Part shown: piece by piece, positions 8,447 through 17,370 of the stretch
Layout: every line of letters begins with the position of its first letter
How positions within the stretch are numbered: the stretch's first letter is position 1
Source of the DNA: JACVCS01 sp038328575
GTDB lineage: Bacteria > Planctomycetota > Phycisphaerae > Phycisphaerales > UBA1924
NCBI GenBank assembly: GCA_038328575.1
Contig: JBBQMD010000009.1
Span: 1-64,000 of the forward strand
Length of the DNA stretch: 64,000 bases
Direction: 5' to 3'
Made by a program: the position numbers and the translations under genes
The notes under the pieces: generated by a model
Seen by the model: only the letters and a program-made list of their open reading frames with translations
Told to the model about the DNA's origin: nothing
Databases searched by the model: none

Positions 8447-9901
8447 TTAGACGCTGAGAGTCCGGGTAAGTTCCATCGCGTCAGGTTTGGTGCGGACGCG
8501 CCCTTCGAGCTGGGCGTCGTAGACCCGGTCCAGCATGAGCTTGAAGCGCGGGCCGGGCTTGAGCCCCGCGGCGACGAGGTCATCCCCGGTGACGAATGGG
8601 AGCGGAGCGAGCCCGATCGAATCAGCGGCAAGTGTGGCGATCGAGCGGGCAACTGCTTCGAAAGAGCTTCGATCATGCGATCTTAACAGTTCCAAAGCGA
8701 AGCTGGCGCCAGTTCGCGCGACAAACCGTTTACGGCCGACGACGCAGGTGCCCGCCCAAGTTGTCACGAGGGCATGGTGCGCCAGCAGGATGTCGCGGAA
8801 CAAATCGGATTCGTCGTTCGCAAGCACCAGTGCGGATCGCCATTGGCGCGTCAACGTGGCGACGTGGGCGGCGTCGATCGAGGAGAATCCCGGCGCGCTT
8901 GGGACGGACGGCGCGAGCGATTCGGGATCGGTTCGGAGGACGCTCTGGCGGTCGATGGCCCACGCCGCGAGGGCGAAGGGGAACGGGACGGGGCCGTTGA
9001 GGCGCGGGTGATCGGCTTCGACTTCAGCGTTCCAGTTTCCGGCGAGGAACGACTCGCGCGTCCACGTCAGCGGGCGCAGGTGCGCTAAGAGGTGGACCGG
9101 GCGGGAACTGGTGGGCTCGGCGAGGGCTGGTTCGTCAAGCGCCAGATCTTGCAGCATCCGAGCGGCGCTAGCACGCGACGGGGCAGAGAGCATCCGGCGC
9201 ACCTCATCGCCGACGCGTTCGCGGCTCACGCCCCGCAGATCCGCGGCGAAACGCCGGATCGCGTCTGAAGTTGCGTTGTCGATTGAGAAGCTCAGGCGAG
9301 CCGCGAAGCGCACGGCGCGCAGGGCGCGCAGATGGTCCTCGCGCAGCCGATCGTCGGCGTTGCCAACTGCGCGGATCACGCCCGCACGCAGGTCGTCGAG
9401 GCCGCCAACGTAGTCGATGACGCGCCCGCGCACGGCGATATTCGGCGCTGTGTCTGGGGCTGTTGCAGGCGGGGCGATCGGATCGTTCGCGACGCCCAGC
9501 GCAGGCGGCGCGGCCTCGGTGGGGTCAAGGAAGATCGCGTTGATGGTGAAGTCGCGTCGCTGGGCATCGGCAACGTCGTTTGCGAAGGTGACGGATTCGG
9601 GGCGGCGGGCGTCGGCGTAGACGCCGTCGGTGCGGAAGGTGGCGACCTCGATGACGTCGGCCTCGTGTTTGACGAGCATGACGCCGAAGTGCTCGCCGAC
9701 GGAGTGGGCGCTGGGAAAGAGGGCGCGGATCTGCGGCGGCGTGGCGCTGGTGGCGATGTCAAAGTCGGTGGGGGTAAGGCCCAGGAGTTCGTCGCGAACG
9801 CAGCCGCCGGCGAGCCAGGCGACGTGCCCCTGCTCGCGCAAGCGCGCGATGATCGCGATGGCGCTGCGGCGTGCGGAGGCGGGATCGGTCGAACGGCCCA
9901 T
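8447..9901 (-). CDS. CCA tRNA nucleotidyltransferase / poly(A) polymerase family
   Basis: This class II nucleotidyltransferase adds CCA to tRNA 3' ends, or possibly poly(A) to RNA. The 484-residue protein has the head-domain motifs GGCVRD (32-37), the metal-binding DFD (46-48) and RRDFTINAIF, followed by the RNA-binding motif LRALRAVRFAARLSF. Its C-terminal half is variable, as usual. Both tRNA genes in this window lack an encoded CCA, so a CCA-adding enzyme is needed. The start was taken at 9901 (MGRSTDP); the nine codons upstream are Pro/Ala-rich and look non-coding. It is divergent from the toroid gene at 9987 with an 85-base gap. Confidence 0.85.
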   Translation of the reverse strand: MGRSTDPASARRSAIAIIARLREQGHVAWLAGGCVRDELLGLTPTDFDIATSATPPQIRALFPSAHSVGEHFGVMLVKHEADVIEVATFRTDGVYADARRPESVTFANDVADAQRRDFTINAIFLDPTEAAPPALGVANDPIAPPATAPDTAPNIAVRGRVIDYVGGLDDLRAGVIRAVGNADDRLREDHLRALRAVRFAARLSFSIDNATSDAIRRFAADLRGVSRERVGDEVRRMLSAPSRASAARMLQDLALDEPALAEPTSSRPVHLLAHLRPLTWTRESFLAGNWNAEVEADHPRLNGPVPFPFALAAWAIDRQSVLRTDPESLAPSVPSAPGFSSIDAAHVATLTRQWRSALVLANDESDLFRDILLAHHALVTTWAGTCVVGRKRFVARTGASFALELLRSHDRSSFEAVARSIATLAADSIGLAPLPFVTGDDLVAAGLKPGPRFKLMLDRVYDAQLEGRVRTKPDAMELTRTLSV

Positions 9902-9974
9902 GGGCAAGCGTGTGGCCGGGGCGGGCAAAGGTCAAGGAGATGGTGAGTTCTTTGGCGGAAACGCCCGAGCGTGG

Positions 9975-9986
9975 TAGGCTGGGGCG
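9975..9986 (+). promoter_or_regulatory. Leaderless-type promoter of the toroid gene
   Basis: TAGGCT at 9975-9980 lies 6 bases before the ATG at 9987. Confidence 0.6.
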
Positions 9987-11330
9987 ATGAGGTCAGCACA
10001 CCATCCGCTCGGCGTTCTTCGCGGCCGTATCGTTTCGGCGCTCGCCATGGCGATGGTGGGCGGCGCGGCTGGTTCGGCGTCAGCGCAAAGTGCAGAGCCA
10101 GCGCCGCGCCCGCCAGCACCAGTGCGCGAGCCGGAAGCGCCATTGGCCAAGACGCCCCGCCCGAGCAAACCAACGGTGCCCGTCGAGGTCACGTCGAAGA
10201 TGCTGAACGAGGCGGTGAGCAACGGTGCAGCGATGCTGCTGAAGATGCAGGAGACGTTTGATGTGCCGGGCTCGCCGAAGGCGGAGTGGCCTTATCAGGG
10301 CGTGTATCGCGTGGGCGGGCGGATCCCGATCGGCTATCGCGTCGGGGGCACGGCGTTGTGCGGCATTGCGCTGACGCGCTGCCCGGGGCTGGAGGGGGAC
10401 GCGGCGCGGCGCGAGTCGATTGAGAGGGCGTGCGAGTTTGTCTGCCGTCAGACGGCGCACCCGTTGATGAGCGTTGACGACTACGACGCGGGGTACGACG
10501 TGCGCGGGTGGGGCTACACGTTTGGGCTGGACTTTCTGCTGACGCTGGAGCGTGCGAAGCTCGTGCCGATGAAGCAGGAGGAGGCGGTGCAGAAGGCGAT
10601 CGCGTTTTACATTGACGCGCTAGAGCGCACGACGATCCCCGTGGCCGGCGGGTGGAACTACGCGCGCCCGCCCGGCAAAGCCGAGGCGGCGGCGCCATCG
10701 AGCTTCATGACGGCGTGCACGCTCATGGTGCTGTATGAGGCGCGCGAGGCGGGTCATCTGGTGAAGGACGAAGTCGTGGATCGGGCGATCAAGTTTCTGC
10801 TCACGGCCCGAGATCGCGGTCCAAAGGCGGGTACGGAGGGTCGCGCGACGAGCGTGCTGTACGCCGGGGCGTCGCGCGCGGGGCGCGATCAGAGCGCCGA
10901 GCTGCCGGGGGCGACGGGGCGGATGTGCGTGACGGAGGCGGCATTGTTCCTGGCGGGCAAGTCGGGCGAGGCGGAGCTGCGAGGCGCGGTGGACGCGTTC
11001 ATCGAGCATTGGGACGCGCTGGACGTTCGACGCATGCAGACCGGCACGCACATCGCGCCGTACGGCGTGGCGCCTTATTACTTCATGTTTGCGCATCGGT
11101 ACGCAGCGATGTGTGTCGAGATGTTGCCGGAGCCAGCTCGCGCGGAGCGCCGGGCGAAGATCAACGCGTTAATGTTCGGCGTTCGCAGCAGCGACGGCAC
11201 GTGGAACGATCGCGTCTTCCCGCGCTCGGCAAACTACGGCACCGCCATGGCGGTGTTGGCCATGACGCAGCCGGAGGCGAAGCTGCCGGCGAGGTGGAAA
11301 GGAAAGAAAGAAGAGGGTGAGAAGAAGTGA
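9987..11330 (+). CDS. Exported alpha/alpha-toroid (prenyltransferase/squalene-cyclase-like) protein
   Basis: This is an exported protein of 447 residues. A signal peptide (about 1-35, ending GSASA) is followed by a Pro-rich linker and a helical repeat domain like the terpenoid cyclase/prenyltransferase alpha-alpha toroid. Repeats show as AVSNGAAMLLKMQE, YRVGGTALCGIALTRCPG, GWGYTFGLDFLL, GGWNYARPPG, SFMTACTLMVLYEA and the terminal NYGTAMAVLAMTQPE. No cyclase DxDD catalytic motif is seen, so enzymatic activity is doubtful. Secreted proteins with this fold are common in planctomycetes (general knowledge). The gene has its own TAGGCT box. It ends in TGA overlapping the GTG start of the DUF429 gene by four bases, so the two are translationally coupled. 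Confidence 0.65.
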   Translation: MRSAHHPLGVLRGRIVSALAMAMVGGAAGSASAQSAEPAPRPPAPVREPEAPLAKTPRPSKPTVPVEVTSKMLNEAVSNGAAMLLKMQETFDVPGSPKAEWPYQGVYRVGGRIPIGYRVGGTALCGIALTRCPGLEGDAARRESIERACEFVCRQTAHPLMSVDDYDAGYDVRGWGYTFGLDFLLTLERAKLVPMKQEEAVQKAIAFYIDALERTTIPVAGGWNYARPPGKAEAAAPSSFMTACTLMVLYEAREAGHLVKDEVVDRAIKFLLTARDRGPKAGTEGRATSVLYAGASRAGRDQSAELPGATGRMCVTEAALFLAGKSGEAELRGAVDAFIEHWDALDVRRMQTGTHIAPYGVAPYYFMFAHRYAAMCVEMLPEPARAERRAKINALMFGVRSSDGTWNDRVFPRSANYGTAMAVLAMTQPEAKLPARWKGKKEEGEKK

Positions 11331-12046
11331 GCCGCGTGGTGGGAATAGATGGGTGCCCGGTGGGGTGGGTGTGCTGCGCGATGGAAGCGGGCTCGCCGGA
11401 CACCCTGACCGCCCGAGTGTTCACGGCGTTCGCGGACGTGCTCGACGCGTTTCCCGACGCCAGCGTGCTGGTGATCGACGTGCCGATCGGGCTGCTTGAT
11501 ACGCCGGAGCCGGGCGGTCGCGAGGTTGATCGCGTCGTTCGCGCAGCGCTCGGGCCGGGGCGCGGGAGCAGTGTGTTTCCGGCCCCGGCGCGAGTCGTGT
11601 TCAACGCCACGAGCTACGCGCACGCACGCGCGCTCTCGACGGCATCGTCTGCACACGGTATCTCGCTCAGCGCGCAGGCGTTCAACATCGTTGCGAAGAT
11701 CAAGGAAGTTGACGACCTGATGACGCCCAAGGCGCAGCAACGGGTCGTCGAGATTCACCCGGAGCTTTGCTTCGCACAGATGCAAGGCGGGCGTAGCCTT
11801 GAGCCCTCAAAGAAGACAGACGACGGGCGTGAACTCCGAGCGCAGTTGCTCGCAAGCCAAGGCTTCAGCGGCGTGGCGAACGTGCTTCGATCCGTGCCGC
11901 GACGACTTGCCGCGATCGACGACGTGCTCGACGCGATGGCGGCGTGCTGGACCGCCGGACGCGTCGCGGCGGGGATCGCACAACGGCTTCCCGATGGCGA
12001 GCCGCCGACCGACTCGCGCGGGCTGCGCATGGAGATGTGGTGCTGA
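11327..12046 (+). CDS. DUF429 family protein (RNase H-like fold)
   Basis: This is a 239-residue member of the DUF429 family, which has a predicted RNase H-like nuclease fold of unknown function. The family signature is visible at the N-terminus (VVGIDGCPVGWV), in the conserved Asp region VLVIDVPIGL (about 47-56), in SSVFPAP and in EIHPELCF with its conserved Glu/His. The C-terminal DDVLDAMAACWTA helix carries a further conserved Asp. Translation probably begins at the GTG at 11327, whose GTGA overlaps the stop of the upstream toroid gene. The link between a cytosolic nuclease-like protein and an exported toroid protein is unexplained. Confidence 0.75.
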   Translation: MSRVVGIDGCPVGWVCCAMEAGSPDTLTARVFTAFADVLDAFPDASVLVIDVPIGLLDTPEPGGREVDRVVRAALGPGRGSSVFPAPARVVFNATSYAHARALSTASSAHGISLSAQAFNIVAKIKEVDDLMTPKAQQRVVEIHPELCFAQMQGGRSLEPSKKTDDGRELRAQLLASQGFSGVANVLRSVPRRLAAIDDVLDAMAACWTAGRVAAGIAQRLPDGEPPTDSRGLRMEMWC

Positions 12047-12067
12047 TGCGGTGCGCCGATGCGGGCA

Positions 12068-14017
12068 TTATGCGTTGCCGCTGCGCTTTGTCTTGAGCCA
12101 GCCGTGGAGCTTTGGGGCTTCCCAGGTGTTGATGCAGCGTTCGCGGGGGAGCCAGCCGCGGCGGGCGGTGAGGACGCCGAACCTCAGGTTGTCAAAGTCG
12201 TCGGGGTGATGCACGTCGCAGTTGATGGCCAGGACGCAGCCCGCGTCAACGCTCTGGCGGACGTGGGTATCGCGCAGGTCCAGCCGCATCCAGTGGGCGT
12301 TGATCTCCAGGGCGACGTTGTGCTGTTTCGCGGCCGCGATGAGCGTGGCCATATCGGGCGCGAGCCCGGCGCGCCGGAGCACGATTCGCCCGGTGGGATG
12401 GCCCAGCACGTGGACGAGCGGGTGCTCGATGGCGCGAAGCAGACGCTGTGTCGCCGCGGCGGGCTCCTGCGAGAGCGCGGCGTGGGGCGAGGCGATGACG
12501 ATGTCAAGTTGCGCCAGCAGCTCATCGTCGTAGTCGAGCGAGCCATCGCTCAAAATGTCAACCTCGCTGCCGGCGAGGATGGTGATGCCGCTGACTTCTT
12601 CGCGGGCCTGATGGATGGCGCGAATGTGCGCCCGCAGCCGATCGGCGCTGAGGCCGCCAGCGATGGCGCTGGACTTGGAGTGATCCGTCACGCCGATGGT
12701 GTGGAAGCCGCGGCGTTCGGCCTCGCTGGCCAGCGCGATGATCGTGAGCACGCCGTCGGACGCGGTGGTGTGCGCGTGCAGCTCGGATCGGATGTCGTTG
12801 ACGCTGACGAGGGTGGGCGGCTCGGCGGGGCTTGCGAGTTGCGGCGCGCTGGCGGGCGCGGCGGGAGGCGTGGTCTTGGTGACGGCGCCGCGTGACTTGG
12901 GCTTTGGCGATGGAGGCGGCGCGCTGGCTTCGAGGGCGTAGATGGTGAGCTCGCCAGAGTTCTCACGGACCTCTGGCGGGATGAAACGCAGGCCCAGCGC
13001 GTGATAGATGCTCGCTTCGGTTTCGCTGGCGAGGGGGCGCACGCTCCGCTTGTGCGGGGGCTCGGCGGCGTCTTTGTCGTCGGGGTAGAGGCCGTATTCG
13101 TTGAGCGTCAGGCCAAGATCCAAGGCGCGCTGGCGGAGCGCGACGTTGTGCTCCTTGGAGCCGGTGAAGTACATGAGCGCTGCGCCGAACGAGGTGGTGG
13201 GCACGATGCGCAGGTCGACCTGCACGCGCGGGCCGCTGGACGCGACGCCTTCCTCCGCGGCGGTTTCGTCCCAGCGCGATGCAAAGTCCACGAGCATCTG
13301 GACGCTGGTGCGCGTCTCTCCGCCAGCAAGCACGCCGGTGACGCCCTTGAGTGTGATGAACGCCTGGTGCGCCGCCTTGGTGATCTTCGCATCGTCGGTT
13401 GCCAGCAGGATGTCGATATCGCCGATGGTCTCTTTGCCGCGACGGAGGGAGCCGGCGAAGGCCATGGGCGACTCGCCAATGACGGTGCGCAGTGCGTTCA
13501 TCACGCGCTCCGCGACCACGCTGGCGGGCCCGAGGCGCAGGCGCTGGGCGGCCTGTGCGTGAAGCGCGAGAGAGGCCTTGATCTTCTCGACCGACTTTGC
13601 GCCCATGCGCGGGAGCGTGAGGATTGTGCCGTCATCGATGATGCGCTGGAGGCTGGCGCGATCGACGACGTTGGCCTCCTGCCACATCATCCGCACGGTT
13701 TTGGGTCCGAGCCCGGGCACCTGCATGATGTCGAGCAGGCCGGCGGGGGTGGTCGCGCGCAGCTCGTCGAGTTCTTTCATGCGCCCGTCGCGTGCGTACT
13801 GGATGATCTTGTCGGCGAGCTTTGGGCCGATGCCTTCGATCTCCATGAGCGCGGGCTTGCCCTGATCGCGCGCGATGGCGCTGATGTCCGCGGGCCAGGC
13901 TTCGACGGCGCGAGCGGCGCGGGCGTTGGCGCTGGCGCGAAAGGAGTCGGCGCCGTTGAGTTCCAGGAGTTTGGCGATCAGGTCAAGCTGTTCAGCAAGA
14001 TGGGCGTTGTCGCTCAT
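12068..14017 (-). CDS. polX: DNA polymerase/3'-5' exonuclease PolX
   Basis: PolX is a family X DNA polymerase with a PHP exonuclease domain that acts in base-excision and gap repair. The 649-residue protein has helix-hairpin-helix motifs in the first 145 residues (EIEGIGPKLADKI, QVPGLGPKTVRMMWQE). The nucleotidyltransferase motif GSLRRGKETIGDIDILLA follows (about 183-201), and the C-terminal PHP domain starts at ELHAHTTASDG. The PHP metal ligands are visible as VTDHSKSSAIAGG, GSEVDILSDG and NCDVHHPDDFDNLRFG. It is about 70 residues longer than usual because of a Pro/Ala/Ser-rich linker before the PHP domain. The ATG at 14017 is preceded by TATCAT at 14023-14028. Confidence 0.92.
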   Translation of the reverse strand: MSDNAHLAEQLDLIAKLLELNGADSFRASANARAARAVEAWPADISAIARDQGKPALMEIEGIGPKLADKIIQYARDGRMKELDELRATTPAGLLDIMQVPGLGPKTVRMMWQEANVVDRASLQRIIDDGTILTLPRMGAKSVEKIKASLALHAQAAQRLRLGPASVVAERVMNALRTVIGESPMAFAGSLRRGKETIGDIDILLATDDAKITKAAHQAFITLKGVTGVLAGGETRTSVQMLVDFASRWDETAAEEGVASSGPRVQVDLRIVPTTSFGAALMYFTGSKEHNVALRQRALDLGLTLNEYGLYPDDKDAAEPPHKRSVRPLASETEASIYHALGLRFIPPEVRENSGELTIYALEASAPPPSPKPKSRGAVTKTTPPAAPASAPQLASPAEPPTLVSVNDIRSELHAHTTASDGVLTIIALASEAERRGFHTIGVTDHSKSSAIAGGLSADRLRAHIRAIHQAREEVSGITILAGSEVDILSDGSLDYDDELLAQLDIVIASPHAALSQEPAAATQRLLRAIEHPLVHVLGHPTGRIVLRRAGLAPDMATLIAAAKQHNVALEINAHWMRLDLRDTHVRQSVDAGCVLAINCDVHHPDDFDNLRFGVLTARRGWLPRERCINTWEAPKLHGWLKTKRSGNA

Positions 14018-14028
14018 GCGCCATGATA
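14018..14028 (-). promoter_or_regulatory. Leaderless-type promoter of polX
   Basis: On the minus strand TATCAT (14028 down to 14023) lies 5 bases before the polX ATG. Confidence 0.6.
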
Positions 14029-14041
14029 GATCGCGGGGCGA

Positions 14042-14314
14042 TTAGGCCGTGCCGCGGCGCGAGGGCTTGGGGCGTGTGGGGCGGGGAGCGGGCGTGTAGG
14101 TGACGATCTGCTGCTCGACGAAGCCGTCGAGTTCGCGTGCGGGATGAACGAGGCGGACGACTTGTTCGTCGGGGGCGCTTGCGTACTCGCGCACGATGCT
14201 GGACTCGACGGCGGCGACGACGCCCGCGCGCTCGCCTGCAGGGACGAGAAGGAGGGCCGCGAGCCAGCGACGGGCCAGGTCGGGCGTTCCCTCGCGCAGG
14301 AGTTCAATGATCAC
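14042..14314 (-). CDS. Small helical protein coupled to the XRE regulator
   Basis: This is a 90-residue protein of unknown function. It starts at a GTG at 14314 that overlaps the last 11 bases of the upstream XRE gene in another frame. The readable core is VIIELLREGTPDLARRWLAA and LLVPAGERAGVVAAVE, which look like amphipathic helices; the tail is Pro/Arg-rich. The frame is open upstream to 14512, but that part is Pro-rich because it shadows the Pro-rich linker of the XRE protein, so the short form is preferred. It could instead be the C-terminus of the XRE protein after a frameshift. The overlap suggests co-translation. Confidence 0.5.
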   Translation of the reverse strand: MIIELLREGTPDLARRWLAALLLVPAGERAGVVAAVESSIVREYASAPDEQVVRLVHPARELDGFVEQQIVTYTPAPRPTRPKPSRRGTA

Positions 14315-14930
14315 TTTGACGTGGTCGTTCGGCAGCGGCGTCCGCGACGCGCTCTGCTCTGGACGCAACGTGACCATCGCGTCGCGCCGCGCCGGATTGG
14401 AGTCGCGGGTTGGCGTTTGCCGCCTTGCCCGCGGCGTCGGGTCCGGCGTTGGAGATTGCTGGCGTGGTGGGGGGGTGTGGGGGGAGGGGGGTGAGCTGTC
14501 GGGTGCGGGCACGATCGGGCTCCTGGGCGAGCGTTGTCAGCGGCGGCGGCGGAGAAGACGGCAAGACCGGCGCGCTGGCGACGCGCAGGCGTGTCTCCAG
14601 CGTGTGTACAAACCGTTCAACGCGATCAAGACGATCGCGCATGGTTTCGATGGCGACCGCCATTGCGGAGAGCAACTCGCCCGGGCCGGCATCGCGCAGC
14701 GAGGCGGACTTGATCTCGCTGACGCGCATCGGGCCTTGGCCGGAGAGCAGCCATTGGCCGTTGACGCCCTTGCGCTGGCAGAGGCGGATGACGAACTCGA
14801 CGCTGGGGGCCTGGCCGGTGATGTAGCGCCGGGCGGTCTCGGCGTTGGTGCCGGTGGTCTCACCGATCTCGCGGTAGGTCATGCCGGCGGTGACGGCGGC
14901 GAGTCGGTCATGAAGTGGGGACTCATCCAC
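14304..14930 (-). CDS. XRE/CI-type helix-turn-helix regulator
   Basis: This 208-residue DNA-binding protein has an N-terminal helix-turn-helix: MTYREIGETTGTNAETARRY followed by ITGQAPSVEFVIRLC and GVNGQWLLSGQGPM (about residues 15-70), as in phage repressor-type XRE proteins. A predicted coiled coil (AMAVAIETMRDRLDRVERFV, about 85-120) may drive dimerisation, and a long Pro-rich linker ends in AERVADAAAERPRQSDH. The GTG at 14930 (VDESPLHDRL) was chosen as start because TATGTT lies 6 bases upstream; the frame is open further upstream but crosses the promoter. Two inverted repeats built on ACACAA/TTGTGT lie at 14962-14975 and 14996-15010, just upstream of the box, so autoregulation is likely. 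Confidence 0.7.
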   Translation of the reverse strand: MDESPLHDRLAAVTAGMTYREIGETTGTNAETARRYITGQAPSVEFVIRLCQRKGVNGQWLLSGQGPMRVSEIKSASLRDAGPGELLSAMAVAIETMRDRLDRVERFVHTLETRLRVASAPVLPSSPPPPLTTLAQEPDRARTRQLTPLPPHPPTTPAISNAGPDAAGKAANANPRLQSGAARRDGHVASRAERVADAAAERPRQSDH

Positions 14931-14942
14931 GCACGGAACATA
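14931..14942 (-). promoter_or_regulatory. Leaderless-type promoter of the XRE gene
   Basis: Minus-strand TATGTT (14942 down to 14937) lies 6 bases before the GTG start at 14930. Confidence 0.6.
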
Positions 14943-14961
14943 GCAGAAATGCGCGAGTCTG

Positions 14962-14975
14962 ACACAAACTTGTGT
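14962..14975 (-). promoter_or_regulatory. Candidate operator 1 of the XRE regulator
   Basis: ACACAA-AC-TTGTGT is a perfect inverted repeat placed about 20 bases upstream of the TATGTT box, where a -35 element or repressor would sit. Confidence 0.5.
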
Positions 14976-14995
14976 GAAGCGGTCCGGCGTGCGGG

Positions 14996-15010
14996 GTTGT
15001 CTCACACAAC
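14996..15010 (-). promoter_or_regulatory. Candidate operator 2 of the XRE regulator
   Basis: GTTGT-CTCAC-ACAAC is a second inverted repeat sharing the ACAA/TTGT half-site with operator 1, 20 bases further upstream. Confidence 0.4.
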
Positions 15011-15059
15011 ACTGTGGATTGACGAGGGTCGTGCGGGCCGGGTGATTCGCCGGGCTGAT

Positions 15060-17300
15060 TTAGCCGACATCGGCGAGGCCGATCCATTTGCCGTGGGCCC
15101 GCAGCACGCGGCGGCGCAGCAACGCCAGCGCCGGCGTGCTCAGCGAAGGTGAAGCATTTACGAATGCCTCGGCGTCGCGCTTGGCGAGTGTCAGCAGATC
15201 AAGGTCTTTCGAAAGATCAACCACCTTGAAAGGTGGGATGCCGGATTGTCGGAGGCCGATGACATCGCCGAAGCCGCGGAGCTCAAGGTCGCGCTCGGCG
15301 AGTTTGAAGCCGTCGGTCATGCGCGCGATCGCGGCAAGGCGGGCGTCGGCGCCTTCGGTGATCGGTGCGCCGATGAGGATGCAGACCGAGGACTTGCCGC
15401 CACGCCCGACGCGCCCGCGAAGCTGGTGAAGCTGGGCAAGGCCGAAGCGCTCGGCGTCTTCGATGACGATCACGTTGGCATTGGGGACATCGACGCCGAC
15501 TTCGATGACGGTGGTTGCGACGAGGCAGTCGATCTCGCCGCGCCGGAAGGCGTCCATGACCGATTCGCGAGCATCGCGTGAGAGGCGTCCATGAACTTGG
15601 CCGATGCGTTTGTCTTTGAGCGGTCCGCGGGCGAGGTCGGAGGCGACTTGTGCGACTGAGCGCAGGGAGGTTTGCAGCGGCGCGATGGCGTTGGAGGTGG
15701 AGCCGGCGGGGTCTGCGTCGGACGTGCGGTCTGTAGACGCAGCCAGGAGGGCTGGGGTATCGGCCATCTCGGCGTCGGAGTCGATGGCGGGGACGACGAC
15801 GTAGGCCTGATCGCCGTCGTTGATGCGTTTGGCGAGGTAGGCGTAGACATCCTGACGCCCGGCGGGGGAGACGACGCGGGTCGCGATCTTCTTTCGCCCG
15901 GGCGGAAGCTCGTCGATCGTTGAGACTTCGAGGTCGCCGAAGAGCGTGAGGGCGAGCGTGCGCGGGATGGGCGTCGCGGTCATGACGAGGGTGTGCGGCG
16001 CTATTGGGCGCGCGGAGGCGTCGTCGCCCTTGGAGCGCAGCGCGGCGCGCTGGTGGACCCCGAAGCGGTGTTGCTCGTCGATGATGATGGTGGCGAGGCT
16101 GTGGAAGCGGACGGTGTCGGTGAGCAGGGCGTGGGTGCCGATGATGAGGTCGACCTCGCCGCGGGAGATGTTGGCGAGCGTCGCGGCGCGCTGGCGGGCC
16201 GGAAGGGAGCCGGTGAGGAGGGCGATGCGGACGTTGGAGCCGTGGAGCATGCGCGAGATGCCGATCATGTGCTGCTCGGCCAGGAGTTCCGTCGGTGCCA
16301 TGAGGGCCGCCTGGTGTTTCCCTGCGACGCTCATGAGCATGGCGTAGAGCGCGACGACCGTCTTGCCCGAGCCGACGTCGCCCTGGATCAGCCGGTTGGC
16401 GGGCGTGGGCTTCTGCAAGTCGGCCGCGATCTGCGCCACCACGCGGTCCTGCGCCGGTGTGAGGGCGAAGGGGAAGCGCGCGCGGATGGCCTTGTCGATC
16501 TTCGGGGTGAGGCTGAGCGCGGGGGATTGCACGCCCGCGAGGCGCTCGGCCCGCTTCATCTGCACTGCGAGTTGCAGCATCAGCAGTTCGTCGTAAGCCA
16601 GACGGCGTCGGGCGGCGCTGGCCTGATCCTCGTCGCTGGGGCGGTGGATCAGGCGGTAGGCCTCGGTAAGCTCGACCAGCTCGCGCGCGATGCGGAACGG
16701 CGCGTTCAGGTGATCGCTGACGTGGCGCAGCGCATCGTCAAGCACGCGATTGATCGCAAGTTCGATCAGGTGCGAGGGCATGGCCTCGCTGGCGGGGTAG
16801 ATTGGGCGCAGGCGCGCCGCCCGCGCGCCGGGGTCGGTGGCTTCGTCGAGGCCAAGGATTTCGTGTTTGGGGTTGGCGATCTGGAGGCCCGGGCCGAAGC
16901 GTCGGGCCTTGCCTTGGACGCGCATCCGGAGGCCGGGTTTGATCTTGTCCTTGAGGTAGAGCCCGTTGAACCAGGTCAGGTCAAGGCGCCCGGTATCGTC
17001 GATCAGCACTGCTTCGAAGCGTGGGCGCGAGCCCTTGGCCACGATGCGGGTGGCGGAAACAAGGCCGCGGGCGGAGACGATCGCGTCGGGCTGGAGCTGT
17101 GAGATCGAGGCTTCGCCCTCTTCGCGTTCGTGGCGCGACGGCAGATATGCAATGAGTTGTCCGACGTTGCGAATCCCCAGCTCGCGCAGGGCTTCGGCCC
17201 GGCGCGGGCCGATCCCCGCCACCACCGTCAGCGCCGATTCCAGCGCGAGGGTCGAAGACTTTGGTGGGGGCGAGTGGGGTTGGGGCTGAGCCTCCGGCAC
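15060..17300 (-). CDS. recG: ATP-dependent DNA helicase RecG
   Basis: RecG remodels stalled replication forks and Holliday-like junctions. The 746-residue protein has an N-terminal wedge with an HhH-like start (VVAGIGPRRAEALRELGI, about 26-43) and an OB-fold (SARGLVSATRIVAKGSRPRF). The helicase core carries motif I GDVGSGKTVVA, motif II DEQHRFG, motif III MTATPIPRTLALT and motif VI QLHQLRGRVGRGG. The C-terminus (LELRGFGDVIGLRQSG) is typical. An unusual Ala/Ser/Asp-rich insert lies near residue 510 (around AASTDRTSDADPAGSTSN). Translation begins at a GTG at 17300, which has TATCCT 6 bases upstream. It lies downstream of gyrA on the same strand but appears to have its own promoter. Confidence 0.93.
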   Translation of the reverse strand: MPEAQPQPHSPPPKSSTLALESALTVVAGIGPRRAEALRELGIRNVGQLIAYLPSRHEREEGEASISQLQPDAIVSARGLVSATRIVAKGSRPRFEAVLIDDTGRLDLTWFNGLYLKDKIKPGLRMRVQGKARRFGPGLQIANPKHEILGLDEATDPGARAARLRPIYPASEAMPSHLIELAINRVLDDALRHVSDHLNAPFRIARELVELTEAYRLIHRPSDEDQASAARRRLAYDELLMLQLAVQMKRAERLAGVQSPALSLTPKIDKAIRARFPFALTPAQDRVVAQIAADLQKPTPANRLIQGDVGSGKTVVALYAMLMSVAGKHQAALMAPTELLAEQHMIGISRMLHGSNVRIALLTGSLPARQRAATLANISRGEVDLIIGTHALLTDTVRFHSLATIIIDEQHRFGVHQRAALRSKGDDASARPIAPHTLVMTATPIPRTLALTLFGDLEVSTIDELPPGRKKIATRVVSPAGRQDVYAYLAKRINDGDQAYVVVPAIDSDAEMADTPALLAASTDRTSDADPAGSTSNAIAPLQTSLRSVAQVASDLARGPLKDKRIGQVHGRLSRDARESVMDAFRRGEIDCLVATTVIEVGVDVPNANVIVIEDAERFGLAQLHQLRGRVGRGGKSSVCILIGAPITEGADARLAAIARMTDGFKLAERDLELRGFGDVIGLRQSGIPPFKVVDLSKDLDLLTLAKRDAEAFVNASPSLSTPALALLRRRVLRAHGKWIGLADVG

Positions 17301-17312
17301 GAGGGCAGGATA
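17301..17312 (-). promoter_or_regulatory. Leaderless-type promoter of recG
   Basis: Minus-strand TATCCT (17312 down to 17307) lies 6 bases before the recG GTG. Confidence 0.6.
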
Positions 17313-17370
17313 GCCGATTGCTCAGGTGCGCTCGCGCGCGCTGTCGCGGGCCGTCGTCAACAGGAGCGGA

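Noticed and set aside
14315..14512. N-terminal extension of the small gene 14042-14314
   Set aside because: The extra 66 residues are Pro/Ser/Arg-rich because they shadow the linker of the XRE protein in another frame.
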